Positions 28,479-35,442 of a stretch of DNA of 35,943 nt are shown here, one piece after another (position 1 is the first letter of the stretch; every line of letters starts with the position of its first letter). The stretch is taken from contig CAJBLC010000137.1 of NCBI GenBank assembly GCA_903953805.1, forward strand, positions 1 to 35,943, in the 5' to 3' direction. This DNA is from an uncultured Actinomycetes bacterium (GTDB lineage: Bacteria > Actinomycetota > Actinomycetes > Nanopelagicales > Nanopelagicaceae). The notes under the pieces are model-generated. The model was not told the DNA's origin, did not search any database, and saw only the letters and a list, made by a program, of their open reading frames with translations. The translations under genes were made by a program, and so were the position numbers.

Positions 28479-28757
28479 TTACTTCGTCGCCTTTGGTGAA
28501 GGCTTGGTTGTAGGACGCTTCTTAATAACTGAAGTCTTGGCCTTAGCGACCTTCTTTGAACCTTCTTCAGCGGTTCCAGTCGATGCCTCTGACATCTCGT
28601 GGGTTGCTGTGCCTTCTTTGCCCTTAGTGGCTGTGTGCTTCATGGCCCCAGCAATAGTTGGCTTAGCGCTTGGTGATGCCGCCTGAGCGGAGTTTCCAAG
28701 GATAAGTCCGAGTGCGAGTGTTGTTGCTGCGATTGACGTGCTCATTGTTTTATTCAT
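28479..28757 (-). CDS. Small secreted lysine-rich protein, function unknown
   Basis: 92 aa. A signal peptide (TSIAATTLALGLILGNSAQA, cleavage after AQA about residue 26) is followed by a low-complexity chain rich in Lys, Thr, Ala, Ser and Pro with a basic tail (KKRPTTKPSPKATK). No domain is recognisable. The ATG at 28757 is supported by TAGACT exactly 6 nt upstream on the same strand. A basic disordered exported chain could bind teichoic-type or other acidic wall polymers; that is only a guess. It ends at the shared terminator. Confidence 0.7.
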   Translation of the reverse strand: MNKTMSTSIAATTLALGLILGNSAQAASPSAKPTIAGAMKHTATKGKEGTATHEMSEASTGTAEEGSKKVAKAKTSVIKKRPTTKPSPKATK

Positions 28758-28763
28758 AGGAGC

Positions 28764-28769
28764 AGTCTA
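28764..28769 (-). promoter_or_regulatory. Predicted -10 element, leaderless promoter of the small secreted protein
   Basis: TAGACT on the minus strand, 6 nt before ATG 28757. The same hexamer occurs before the hydrolase gene and the dehydrogenase operon leader ORF. Confidence 0.5.
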
Positions 28770-28836
28770 AAGGAAGGGCAAGCGACTATTATTGATAACA
28801 CAGTAATCGTGGATATCCACAGGAAAGGCTCAGAAA

Positions 28837-28944
28837 ATGGCTAACAAAGAACAAAAGGGCAATGCAAATACTAAGAAGGAGCCAAAGCTCTCTCTCAAAG
28901 AGAAGCGCGCTGCAAAGCAGGAGAAGAAGGCTTCAAAAGGGTAA
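28837..28944 (+). CDS. 35-residue highly charged small protein
   Basis: Below the ORF track cut-off. It reads MANKEQKGNANTKKEPKLSL then KEKRAAKQEKKASKG, so about a third of residues are Lys; no Cys, Trp or membrane helix is present. AGGAAAGG lies about 8 nt before the ATG, a stronger ribosome binding site than most genes here have, and it is preceded by a 79-bp gap from the divergent secreted gene. Short Lys-rich proteins of this type occur widely in actinobacteria without a set function; nucleic-acid or ribosome binding is possible. The MFS gene starts 16 nt after its stop. Confidence 0.65.
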   Translation: MANKEQKGNANTKKEPKLSLKEKRAAKQEKKASKG

Positions 28945-28960
28945 ATAGCCCTTTCTATCC

Positions 28961-30133
28961 GTGACGCTTACCGCCCAAGAGTTAAAGCGTCCGCGCCTGG
29001 CGGTAACGCTCACCTTTATTACCAATGGAATTGTCGGGGGATCTCTGGTCTCCCGAATTCCAGATTACAAAGCACGTCTTCATATAAGTAACTCGACTCT
29101 GGGAACATCGCTCTTCTTTGCCTCACTTGGAGTGCTCATTGCCTTGGGACCCGCTGGCCGCCTCGCTGCAAAATATGGAAGCCGGACAACCTCTTTCTAT
29201 GCATCACTGGCCTTGGCCGCGATCTTTCCGCTCACAGGTCACATCGCAAATCTCGCATGGTTCTCTCTCTCGCTCTTTCTCTATGGTGCTTGCGCAGCAA
29301 CTCAAGATGTTTCGATGAATACCCACGCCGTAACACTTGAACAGCAATCTGGTCGCCGATTGATGAGTACCTTCCATGGAATGTTTTCTGTGGGTGGTTT
29401 TGCCGGTGGAATCATCGGTGGACTTCTCTATCAAGCAAAAATTCCCGTTCAGATCCAGACACTTCTTATCTCACTCTTTATTCTGGTTGTAGCGCTTTCG
29501 ATGAAAGAGTTCTGGCTGCCTGCGAGCGCAGATATTCATGAGCGCATTAAGGAGACAGCTTCGGGTAAGAGAAAACGCCCAACTCTCTTTATCGTTCTGG
29601 GATTAATCGGTTTGGCTGAGCAGATTGGTGAAGGCGCATCAGGAGATTGGGGCGGAGTACTCAGCAAGAATACATTCCACGCCTCACCATTTATTTCCAC
29701 GCTCCCCTATATCTTCTTCTCAGCCGCAATGGTTCTTGGCCGATTTAATGGCGACCGTATCGCCGGAAAAATTGGTAATCAGAAGACCCTCGTTATCGGA
29801 GGTTCGCTAGCCGGAATTGGATTAACAGCCGGAATTCTCATTGGTCACAGCTATGGAGTCATCGCCGCCTGGACGATTGTTGGGCTGGGAGTCTCAGTGG
29901 CAATACCTATTCTCTTCAGCGCTGTTGGCTCACTTGCCACCCATAAATACCCTGGAGTCATTGCTCCAAGTGAAGGCGTCGCCATGGTCTCTGGTATCGC
30001 CTACTTTGGCTTCATCGTTGGCCCGCCATTGATGGGTTTTGTCGCGGATCAAATAACCCTTCGATGGGCAATGTTGATTCCAGCTGCCCTTTACTTCGTA
30101 TTTGTCGCAGGTTCCCTTATTACAAAGGAATAG
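28961..30133 (+). CDS. MFS transporter, YbjJ-like
   Basis: 390 aa with twelve predicted helices in two halves, joined by a charged loop at about 190-205 (HERIKETASGKRKR). The N-terminal FITNGIVGGSLVSRIPDYKARL, the AAKYGSRTT loop between helices 2 and 3, and DVSMNTHAVTLEQQSGRRLMSTFHGMFSVGG match the YbjJ-type MFS branch, whose substrates are not known. The GTG start has no ribosome binding site or -10 at the leaderless distance; it may be expressed by read-through from the 35-aa gene. Confidence 0.85.
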   Translation: MTLTAQELKRPRLAVTLTFITNGIVGGSLVSRIPDYKARLHISNSTLGTSLFFASLGVLIALGPAGRLAAKYGSRTTSFYASLALAAIFPLTGHIANLAWFSLSLFLYGACAATQDVSMNTHAVTLEQQSGRRLMSTFHGMFSVGGFAGGIIGGLLYQAKIPVQIQTLLISLFILVVALSMKEFWLPASADIHERIKETASGKRKRPTLFIVLGLIGLAEQIGEGASGDWGGVLSKNTFHASPFISTLPYIFFSAAMVLGRFNGDRIAGKIGNQKTLVIGGSLAGIGLTAGILIGHSYGVIAAWTIVGLGVSVAIPILFSAVGSLATHKYPGVIAPSEGVAMVSGIAYFGFIVGPPLMGFVADQITLRWAMLIPAALYFVFVAGSLITKE

Positions 30134-30143
30134 TCGACCCTGA

Positions 30144-30149
30144 TAGATT
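30144..30149 (+). promoter_or_regulatory. Predicted -10 element, leaderless promoter of the 30156 dehydrogenase
   Basis: TAGATT ends 6 nt before ATG 30156, inside the 22-nt gap after the MFS gene. It allows separate expression of the dehydrogenase. Confidence 0.5.
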
Positions 30150-30155
30150 CACCGT

Positions 30156-31133
30156 ATGAGCAGAGAATTTAGATGGGGCTTTCTAAGTGCCGGTGGAATT
30201 GCAACAGCAGTAGCTGAGGATTTCCAGATTGCTGGATTAAAGATTCAGGCAGTTGGCGCACGAGATTATGCAAAGGCAAATGAGTTTGCCGATAAATTTG
30301 GAATCCCCAACCGCCACCAAGGATATGAGACACTCGTCAACGATCCAGAGATTGATATCGTCTACATCTCAACGATTCACCCACTTCACAAGCGCGACGC
30401 GCTCTTGGCTCTCAACGCAGGCAAGCATATTCTCTTAGAGAAGCCATTCACCATTAATGCAGGTGAAGCCCAAGAGATCTACGCCCTTGCTCAATCTAAA
30501 AATCTTCTTGTGATGGAGGCGATGTGGACAAGGTTCTTGCCGTCCATGAATGCAATTTTTGATGTCATCAATTCTGGTGCACTTGGCGAGATAGAGCTCT
30601 TGATTGCCGATCACTCCCAAGCTCTGACTCATGTCCCACGACTGGTCGAACGCGAACTCGGCGGTGGAGCACTCCTTGATCTTGGTATCTATCCGATTTC
30701 ACTAGCTCATCGCATCTTTGGTAACCCGCAAGCAATCACTGCAAAGGCAAAGCTGACAAGTGAAAAGGTCGATGGAACCACATCCATGATCTTTGAATAT
30801 GCCGGTGGCCAGCAAGCAACGATGACTACATCGTTCCTAGGTGCGGGTCCCGTTACAGCAACAATTATCGGTTCACTCGGAAGAATCGAGATCGATGGAT
30901 CTTTCTACGGGCAGACCTCATTCCGCGTCTTTAACCGCAATGGTGAAGTCATCAAAACGTACAACGAGAAGATCAATGGTCAAGGTCGCCAATATCAAGC
31001 GATTCACGTTGAAGAATGTATTGCTGAAGGACTTACCGAGAGCCCAATCATGAGTCTGCGCGAGAGCGTCGAAATTATGCGGGTCATGGATCAAGTCAGA
31101 GCCCAGATTGGCCTTACTTATCCAACTGAGTAA
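30156..31133 (+). CDS. Gfo/Idh/MocA family NAD(P)-dependent oxidoreductase
   Basis: 325 aa. The Rossmann fold opens GFLSAGGIATAVAEDF, the catalytic EKP motif is intact at 95-97 (LLEKPF), and the C-terminal alpha/beta domain has GGGALLDLGIYPISLAHRIFG. EAMWTRFLP after EKP is the mark of the dimeric dihydrodiol dehydrogenase/glucose-fructose oxidoreductase-like branch that oxidises sugars or diols. The true substrate is unknown. It is convergent with the SGNH gene, with 3 nt between stops, and may share a transcript with the YbjJ-like transporter. Confidence 0.9.
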   Translation: MSREFRWGFLSAGGIATAVAEDFQIAGLKIQAVGARDYAKANEFADKFGIPNRHQGYETLVNDPEIDIVYISTIHPLHKRDALLALNAGKHILLEKPFTINAGEAQEIYALAQSKNLLVMEAMWTRFLPSMNAIFDVINSGALGEIELLIADHSQALTHVPRLVERELGGGALLDLGIYPISLAHRIFGNPQAITAKAKLTSEKVDGTTSMIFEYAGGQQATMTTSFLGAGPVTATIIGSLGRIEIDGSFYGQTSFRVFNRNGEVIKTYNEKINGQGRQYQAIHVEECIAEGLTESPIMSLRESVEIMRVMDQVRAQIGLTYPTE

Positions 31134-31136
31134 CAG

Positions 31137-32069
31137 TTAGTTCAGCGAACCAGATATCTCTGCCCAGAGGGGTTTTTCGAGCTGCACAGCAAATGTCGCA
31201 GTGAGGTGTCCGCCGTCGCGATAGATTAGCGCGCCATCGGAGATGGGGCTGCATGGATCGGTATTACATATCCATTCTGTCGGATTAACCCACGTTACAT
31301 TCGTGGACGAAGCAAGATCGCGCTCCACAGTCAGCCAGTCGGTATTAATCGCCGTTGAAACAGGAGTGGCACAATTTTGCACGCTATCGAGCGAATTTAA
31401 GAGGCAATCCGGAAAGCTTGACGTTGAGATCGGTGTATCGCTGATAAAGATTGTGTTCTTTGAAGCCTTTTTTACCGCTTTTAAAGTCAGTGCCATGCCC
31501 AATTTCCACGCGCTTGTCTTTGCATCTCCACCAAGGACATTCCCTGATGGATCTATTGTTGCGAAGCCTCGTGTGCCGGTCACAAAGGTGATGTATGGCT
31601 TGACCTTTGCAATCTGTGCCAACGCGCTCTGTCGCCAGATTGCACAATTTGTCATCAAGATATTTGTTGATGGATTCCAAGCGGGAATTGATGCCGGCCA
31701 ACATGAAGACATAGTGAGTGAGAGAAGACGCCACTTCTTAGCTATCGCCAACTTTTCGATTGCCGGAAACCAGCTGAGTGCATGAGAATCGCCGAAAAGA
31801 ACGATAGTGGTCTTTGAAGAGAGATTTCCGTAGAGACAGGATGAGGTTGTCGCAGTGAGGTTCTGCTGAACGTGGCAGCGATCCTTGTAGGGCTTTGGTA
31901 AATCTGTTGCTACTCCACTTAAAGTTGTTTGAAGTGAATCCGGGACAGGGCCATCTATGAGGGCAGAGAATTGATATCCAGCTAATGGAGAAGGGGCGTC
32001 GCTTGCGAGCGCTTGGCCGGTGCAGAGAAGAGTTACTGCGGCGAGAATGATGATAGAGCGGTGCCTCAC
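31137..32069 (-). CDS. Secreted stand-alone SGNH-domain protein (acyltransferase-associated SGNH type)
   Basis: 310 aa. A signal peptide (IIILAAVTLLCTGQALA, cleavage near residue 22) precedes an SGNH hydrolase fold: block I GDSHALSW (93-100, Ser95), a TRGF region that may provide block III, and the end block DGGHLT (Asp285, His288). The sequence looks like the C-terminal SGNH domain usually fused to a membrane acyltransferase-3 in surface polysaccharide O-acetylation, but here no membrane domain is attached. Four or more Cys suggest disulfides. GTG 32069 is the only in-frame start before the signal; its upstream GAGACT is a weak -10. Confidence 0.8.
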   Translation of the reverse strand: MRHRSIIILAAVTLLCTGQALASDAPSPLAGYQFSALIDGPVPDSLQTTLSGVATDLPKPYKDRCHVQQNLTATTSSCLYGNLSSKTTIVLFGDSHALSWFPAIEKLAIAKKWRLLSLTMSSCWPASIPAWNPSTNILMTNCAIWRQSALAQIAKVKPYITFVTGTRGFATIDPSGNVLGGDAKTSAWKLGMALTLKAVKKASKNTIFISDTPISTSSFPDCLLNSLDSVQNCATPVSTAINTDWLTVERDLASSTNVTWVNPTEWICNTDPCSPISDGALIYRDGGHLTATFAVQLEKPLWAEISGSLN

Positions 32070-32132
32070 CCATTTAGTCTCACACTCCCATTGCCCCTTG
32101 CATAGACCTGGTTAAGAGGAATTACCTGAGAA

Positions 32133-33011
32133 TTAGTTGTATGTAACTACCTTGAAGCGCTCTGTAGGAAGACCTATGAAGCCAGGCTTGCAGATAAAGG
32201 TCATTCCTGCCTCATGGGGCTCTTGTGGATCGTCAGAGTGAGAAGAGGTGATGATTAGTTGATCAAGATTCTCGCCACCGAATACGCACGATGTCGTCCG
32301 TTTCGCCGGGGTTACAACAGTTGCCGTGAGAGAGAAGTCATTTGCTGGATCAAAGCGTCGGACGGCGCTGCCCATCCAGAAGGCAACCCATAAACCACCT
32401 TCAGCATCAATTGTCATGCCGTCAGGGAATCCAAACTCATCGGGAAACCGAATTCCTAATCGCTTATGCGAGATATTTTCACCGTCATAGTTGAAAAGCC
32501 AGATAGAACGAGTGGGGCTATCGATGTAATACATCGTGGATTTATCGCTACTCCACACCGTTCCATTACTAATACTGACCTGAGACAATTTTTTTGAGAT
32601 GGATAGGTCGTTGCTGCGTAAACAGTAGAGGCCAGCAACTTCTGGTAATTCTTCATAGCTCATAGTCCCGAACCAAAGATCTCCATCAGGTGAAACTTTG
32701 GCATCATTAAAGCGCATCGCATTGGGACCTTCGTGTCTCAAAATTGGAATAGTGAGATCTGGTCCAATACTTATTGGGCCATGGGTTGTCCCTAAAATAA
32801 GGCCCCCATCAGTTCGGGGAATGACAAATGAGACCTGATCTTCGGTTTGGAGTTCTTCGGTAATCCCAGTATCAATCGTTCGTGAGTAAACCCTCTTATT
32901 TAAAATATCCACCCAGCTAATCGAACTATTTTTATCACCATATGAAATTGGACCTTCGCCAAGCAAGCACCGACGCTCGTCAAAGATTTCAACCTTTGTA
33001 ACGTCACTCAT
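32133..33011 (-). CDS. SMP-30/gluconolactonase-family (LRE-like) lactonase
   Basis: 292 aa six-bladed propeller enzyme that hydrolyses sugar lactones with one divalent metal. The metal residues can be aligned: Glu19 in LLGEGP, Asn149 in SISNGTVW and Asp197 in FPDGM, with substrate-side Asn102 in RFNDAKVSPDGDLWFGTM. No signal peptide, so it is cytoplasmic. The start overlaps the MFS gene by 8 bp. Together with the dehydrogenase at 34194 it suggests sugar or polyol oxidation to a lactone and then to an aldonate; the sugar is unknown. Confidence 0.92.
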   Translation of the reverse strand: MSDVTKVEIFDERRCLLGEGPISYGDKNSSISWVDILNKRVYSRTIDTGITEELQTEDQVSFVIPRTDGGLILGTTHGPISIGPDLTIPILRHEGPNAMRFNDAKVSPDGDLWFGTMSYEELPEVAGLYCLRSNDLSISKKLSQVSISNGTVWSSDKSTMYYIDSPTRSIWLFNYDGENISHKRLGIRFPDEFGFPDGMTIDAEGGLWVAFWMGSAVRRFDPANDFSLTATVVTPAKRTTSCVFGGENLDQLIITSSHSDDPQEPHEAGMTFICKPGFIGLPTERFKVVTYN

Positions 33012-34197
33012 CTAAAGAGGCCTTAATTCGACGAACCTGAATAAAGGAGATCATTGCTCCTACGACTACCGCAAAGCCCATCTTCACGACCACATCGCCA
33101 TGAATCGCCGCCAAGATCGCGGAGATCAATCCAGCTCCAAACATCTGCATAAGACCCATCATTGCAGCAGCAGACCCGGCCTTCTCAGGGAATGGATGCA
33201 TTCCGAGAGTCATCGCATTTCCTCCGAGCCCTGGAGCGCAGCCAAAGCAGATCACTATAGGAATAAGTAACGCCCACAACGGTGCGTGCTTAATGGAGGC
33301 AGCCAAGACTAAGAAGGCACCAAGGGTTTGAACAAGCGTGAACTTTTTTAGCATTCCGATAACCCCGAAGCGGTGGATATAGGAGATATTGAGGCGGTTA
33401 GAGGCGATTAATCCAATGGCAATTACCGCAAAGAGCACTCCATATTTAGACCGTGAGACCCCATAACTTCCCATAAGTACCGCAGCAGAAGAGGAGACAT
33501 ATCCGAAGGTGACAAAGCTTCCGCCAATTGAGATAAGGGCTGCTGAGCGAAATTCATGGCTCTTACTTATTTCCCAATAGTTTTTGAAGGATTGCTGAAC
33601 ACCATGACTATTACGGTTTTCAGGAGGCAAACTCTCCTCTAGACCGACAACTCCAATTAGCACAATCGCACCAAAAATTGCGAGTGCAAGGAATAACCAA
33701 GGCCATCTCGCCCAATGCAAAATAAGTGCTCCGATTGATGGCGCTGCTGCTGGCGAGAAGACGAAGATCATTCCCATCGCAGACATCATCTTCGCCATCT
33801 CGACGCCACTGAGACGGTCTCGAACGATCGCACGAGAGATCACCATCCCCGCCGCACCGCCAAGAGCTTGGAGAAATCTGTAAAAGATTAAGGCAGATAA
33901 GGAAGTTGCAGTGGCACATAAGACAGAGGCAACGATGAAGAGGATCAATCCAAAGATTGCCGGATTCTTTCGACCAAATCGATCCGATATCGGCCCATAG
34001 AAGAGTTGCCCGAATCCAACACCGAAGGTGAAAGAGGTGAATGTCAGCTGTAGATCCACCATCTGCACATGCAGCGATTGCGCCACCAGCGGAAATCCTG
34101 GAAGGTAGATATCAGTACACATGGCTGTGAACATGGTCATCGCAGCCAATGTGATGAGGAGTCTGAATTGGTCGGGACTTTTCACCTTAGTAGTCAC
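33004..34197 (-). CDS. MFS transporter, Bcr/CflA family
   Basis: 397 aa with twelve predicted helices. The signature loop GPISDRFGRKNPAIFGLILF and the helix 4-5 FLQALGGAAGMVISRAIVRDRL are diagnostic for the Bcr/CflA drug-proton antiporter branch (12-helix DHA1), with GMIFVFSPAAAPSIGALIL also typical. Placed between a dehydrogenase and a lactonase it may move a pathway substrate or product rather than a drug. The GTG start overlaps the dehydrogenase stop (GTGA), and the 3' end overlaps the lactonase by 8 bp, so the three genes are one coupled unit. Confidence 0.9.
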   Translation of the reverse strand: MTTKVKSPDQFRLLITLAAMTMFTAMCTDIYLPGFPLVAQSLHVQMVDLQLTFTSFTFGVGFGQLFYGPISDRFGRKNPAIFGLILFIVASVLCATATSLSALIFYRFLQALGGAAGMVISRAIVRDRLSGVEMAKMMSAMGMIFVFSPAAAPSIGALILHWARWPWLFLALAIFGAIVLIGVVGLEESLPPENRNSHGVQQSFKNYWEISKSHEFRSAALISIGGSFVTFGYVSSSAAVLMGSYGVSRSKYGVLFAVIAIGLIASNRLNISYIHRFGVIGMLKKFTLVQTLGAFLVLAASIKHAPLWALLIPIVICFGCAPGLGGNAMTLGMHPFPEKAGSAAAMMGLMQMFGAGLISAILAAIHGDVVVKMGFAVVVGAMISFIQVRRIKASLDE

Positions 34198-35375
34198 GAA
34201 TATTTAATTTCGAGAGTTACTCCGCCTGAAGTCGCTGACTTATGAGCGAGAATTCCAGGTAGCGTGAAGCGAATCGCGTCATCGATGTTCATAGGTGCAG
34301 GACGTTCTCCAACAGCATCCATAACAAAGTCATCGACCATATATTGGTGTGATCCACCGTGACCATTAGAGAGCCCCTTGAACGCTGCCGGGAGCTGCGA
34401 ACGGTCGTGGACCTTGGCAAAGCCACCATCCCAGACATTCGCTGAAACATAGCCAGGCTGAAGTGAATGGGGATTTTCGACATCAGAGAAGGTATTGATC
34501 TCATCTGTGACAATGGAGAAACTCTCTTTATTGGCCCATGATGCATAACCAACTTGTTGTTCAAATGATCCTTCGGTACCGAAGATGCTCATACGTACAG
34601 TTGGCTCAAGAGGGGCAGTTCCCACTCGCCGAAGCTCAGCAATTCGCATCACGCCACCATCGCTAGTCCGCATGAGTGCGATCTGATTACTCTGGTCGTT
34701 CCCCCACATGCTGACCTTTGAATCGAAAATTCCATCCGCAGCGCTATCTTTCATGCCAAGTGCTGTAACAGAAGTCGCACGAGCCCCGGTGATAGAGAGG
34801 ATCGTGCTGACAGAGTGCGTGGAGTAGAGCATTGGTGGGAAGCTGGCACTGGCCTTCCATGCGTCTCCGCCATTCGCTGCAAATGCATCAACAAAACCAT
34901 GGGACATATCGTGGAGGTATTCACCTTCACCATAAACGAATGCACCGAGCTCACCACTCTGGAATTTCTTACGGGCATAAACAACAGCTGGGTAGTAATA
35001 ACTCGTCTCTGCCATGAAAAAGGTGAGTTGTGTCTGATCTGCAGCGATCTTGAGCGCAGATATCTCGGATTCAGTAATTCCCATTGGTACTGCGGTATAA
35101 ACGTGGCGACCATTCTGCAGCGCTGCCAGCGCAATCTCGGCATGGGTCCACCGTGGCGTAAAGATTGCGACAGCATTGAAATCACTGCGCCAGAGTTCTT
35201 CAAGCGAAGAGAAAGTGCTCGTGATTGAGAATTTGGAGGCAGTAGCCTGTAAACGTTGAGGATCGAGCTCAACCATTCCCACTTCCGCAACCATTGGGTG
35301 CGCTTGGAAGAGATGGATGAAAGAGGCTGCAAACTGCCCGCCGCCGATAACTGCAACCTTCAAATTTTTGCTCAT
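34194..35375 (-). CDS. Gfo/Idh/MocA-like oxidoreductase with altered EKP motif
   Basis: 393 aa. Rossmann start VAVIGGGQFAASFIHLF (8-24), VELDPQRL after beta2, then FTPRWTHAEIALAALQNGRHVY. At the catalytic position the family EKP reads TAVPM (94-98), so the conserved Lys is Val96. The C-terminal domain has the tract MSHGFVDAFAANGGDAWK and ends DAIRFTLPGILAHKSATSGG. A family branch with AVP in place of EKP exists; it may use another base or a different chemistry. First gene of the dehydrogenase-MFS-lactonase operon. The ATG has no ribosome binding site but overlaps the stop of a nine-codon upstream ORF. Confidence 0.85.
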   Translation of the reverse strand: MSKNLKVAVIGGGQFAASFIHLFQAHPMVAEVGMVELDPQRLQATASKFSITSTFSSLEELWRSDFNAVAIFTPRWTHAEIALAALQNGRHVYTAVPMGITESEISALKIAADQTQLTFFMAETSYYYPAVVYARKKFQSGELGAFVYGEGEYLHDMSHGFVDAFAANGGDAWKASASFPPMLYSTHSVSTILSITGARATSVTALGMKDSAADGIFDSKVSMWGNDQSNQIALMRTSDGGVMRIAELRRVGTAPLEPTVRMSIFGTEGSFEQQVGYASWANKESFSIVTDEINTFSDVENPHSLQPGYVSANVWDGGFAKVHDRSQLPAAFKGLSNGHGGSHQYMVDDFVMDAVGERPAPMNIDDAIRFTLPGILAHKSATSGGVTLEIKYS

Positions 35376-35401
35376 AAAGTTTGAGTCAATCGGGCAAGCA
35401 T
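35372..35401 (-). CDS. Candidate nine-codon leader ORF coupled to the dehydrogenase operon
   Basis: On the minus strand ATG CTT GCC CGA TTG ACT CAA ACT TTA TGA encodes MLARLTQTL. Its TGA overlaps the dehydrogenase ATG as ATGA, and its own ATG lies 7 nt after TAGACT (35409-35414), the hexamer used before other genes here. As the dehydrogenase itself has no ribosome binding site, ribosomes could load on this leaderless ORF and restart at the overlap. It could be chance; conservation would decide. Confidence 0.4.
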   Translation of the reverse strand: MLARLTQTL

Positions 35402-35405
35402 GAAG

Positions 35406-35428
35406 GAGAGTCTACTCGTCAGACTCTC
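35406..35428. promoter_or_regulatory. Perfect 8-bp dyad, candidate operator between divergent units
   Basis: GAGAGTCT - 7 nt - AGACTCTC. The left arm overlaps the minus-strand -10 TAGACT of the dehydrogenase operon, and the right arm ends 2 nt before the plus-strand -10 TAGAAT of the isochorismatase gene (35431-35436). The 15-bp centre spacing is about one and a half helical turns, suited to a dimeric regulator, which could control both units. No regulator gene is in the window. Confidence 0.55.
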
Positions 35429-35430
35429 TA

Positions 35431-35436
35431 TAGAAT
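35431..35436 (+). promoter_or_regulatory. Predicted -10 element, leaderless isochorismatase promoter
   Basis: TAGAAT ends 6 nt before ATG 35443. No -35 match is seen; the expected -35 place falls in the left arm of the dyad. Confidence 0.55.
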
Positions 35437-35442
35437 AGAGGC

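Noticed and set aside
31243-31785. 180-aa plus-strand ORF opposite the SGNH gene
   Set aside because: Antisense shadow of a well supported signal-peptide/SGNH coding frame; no conserved motif.
34751-35356. 201-aa minus-strand ORF in another frame of the 34194 dehydrogenase
   Set aside because: Same-strand frame shadow; the dehydrogenase frame has the Rossmann fold and full length.
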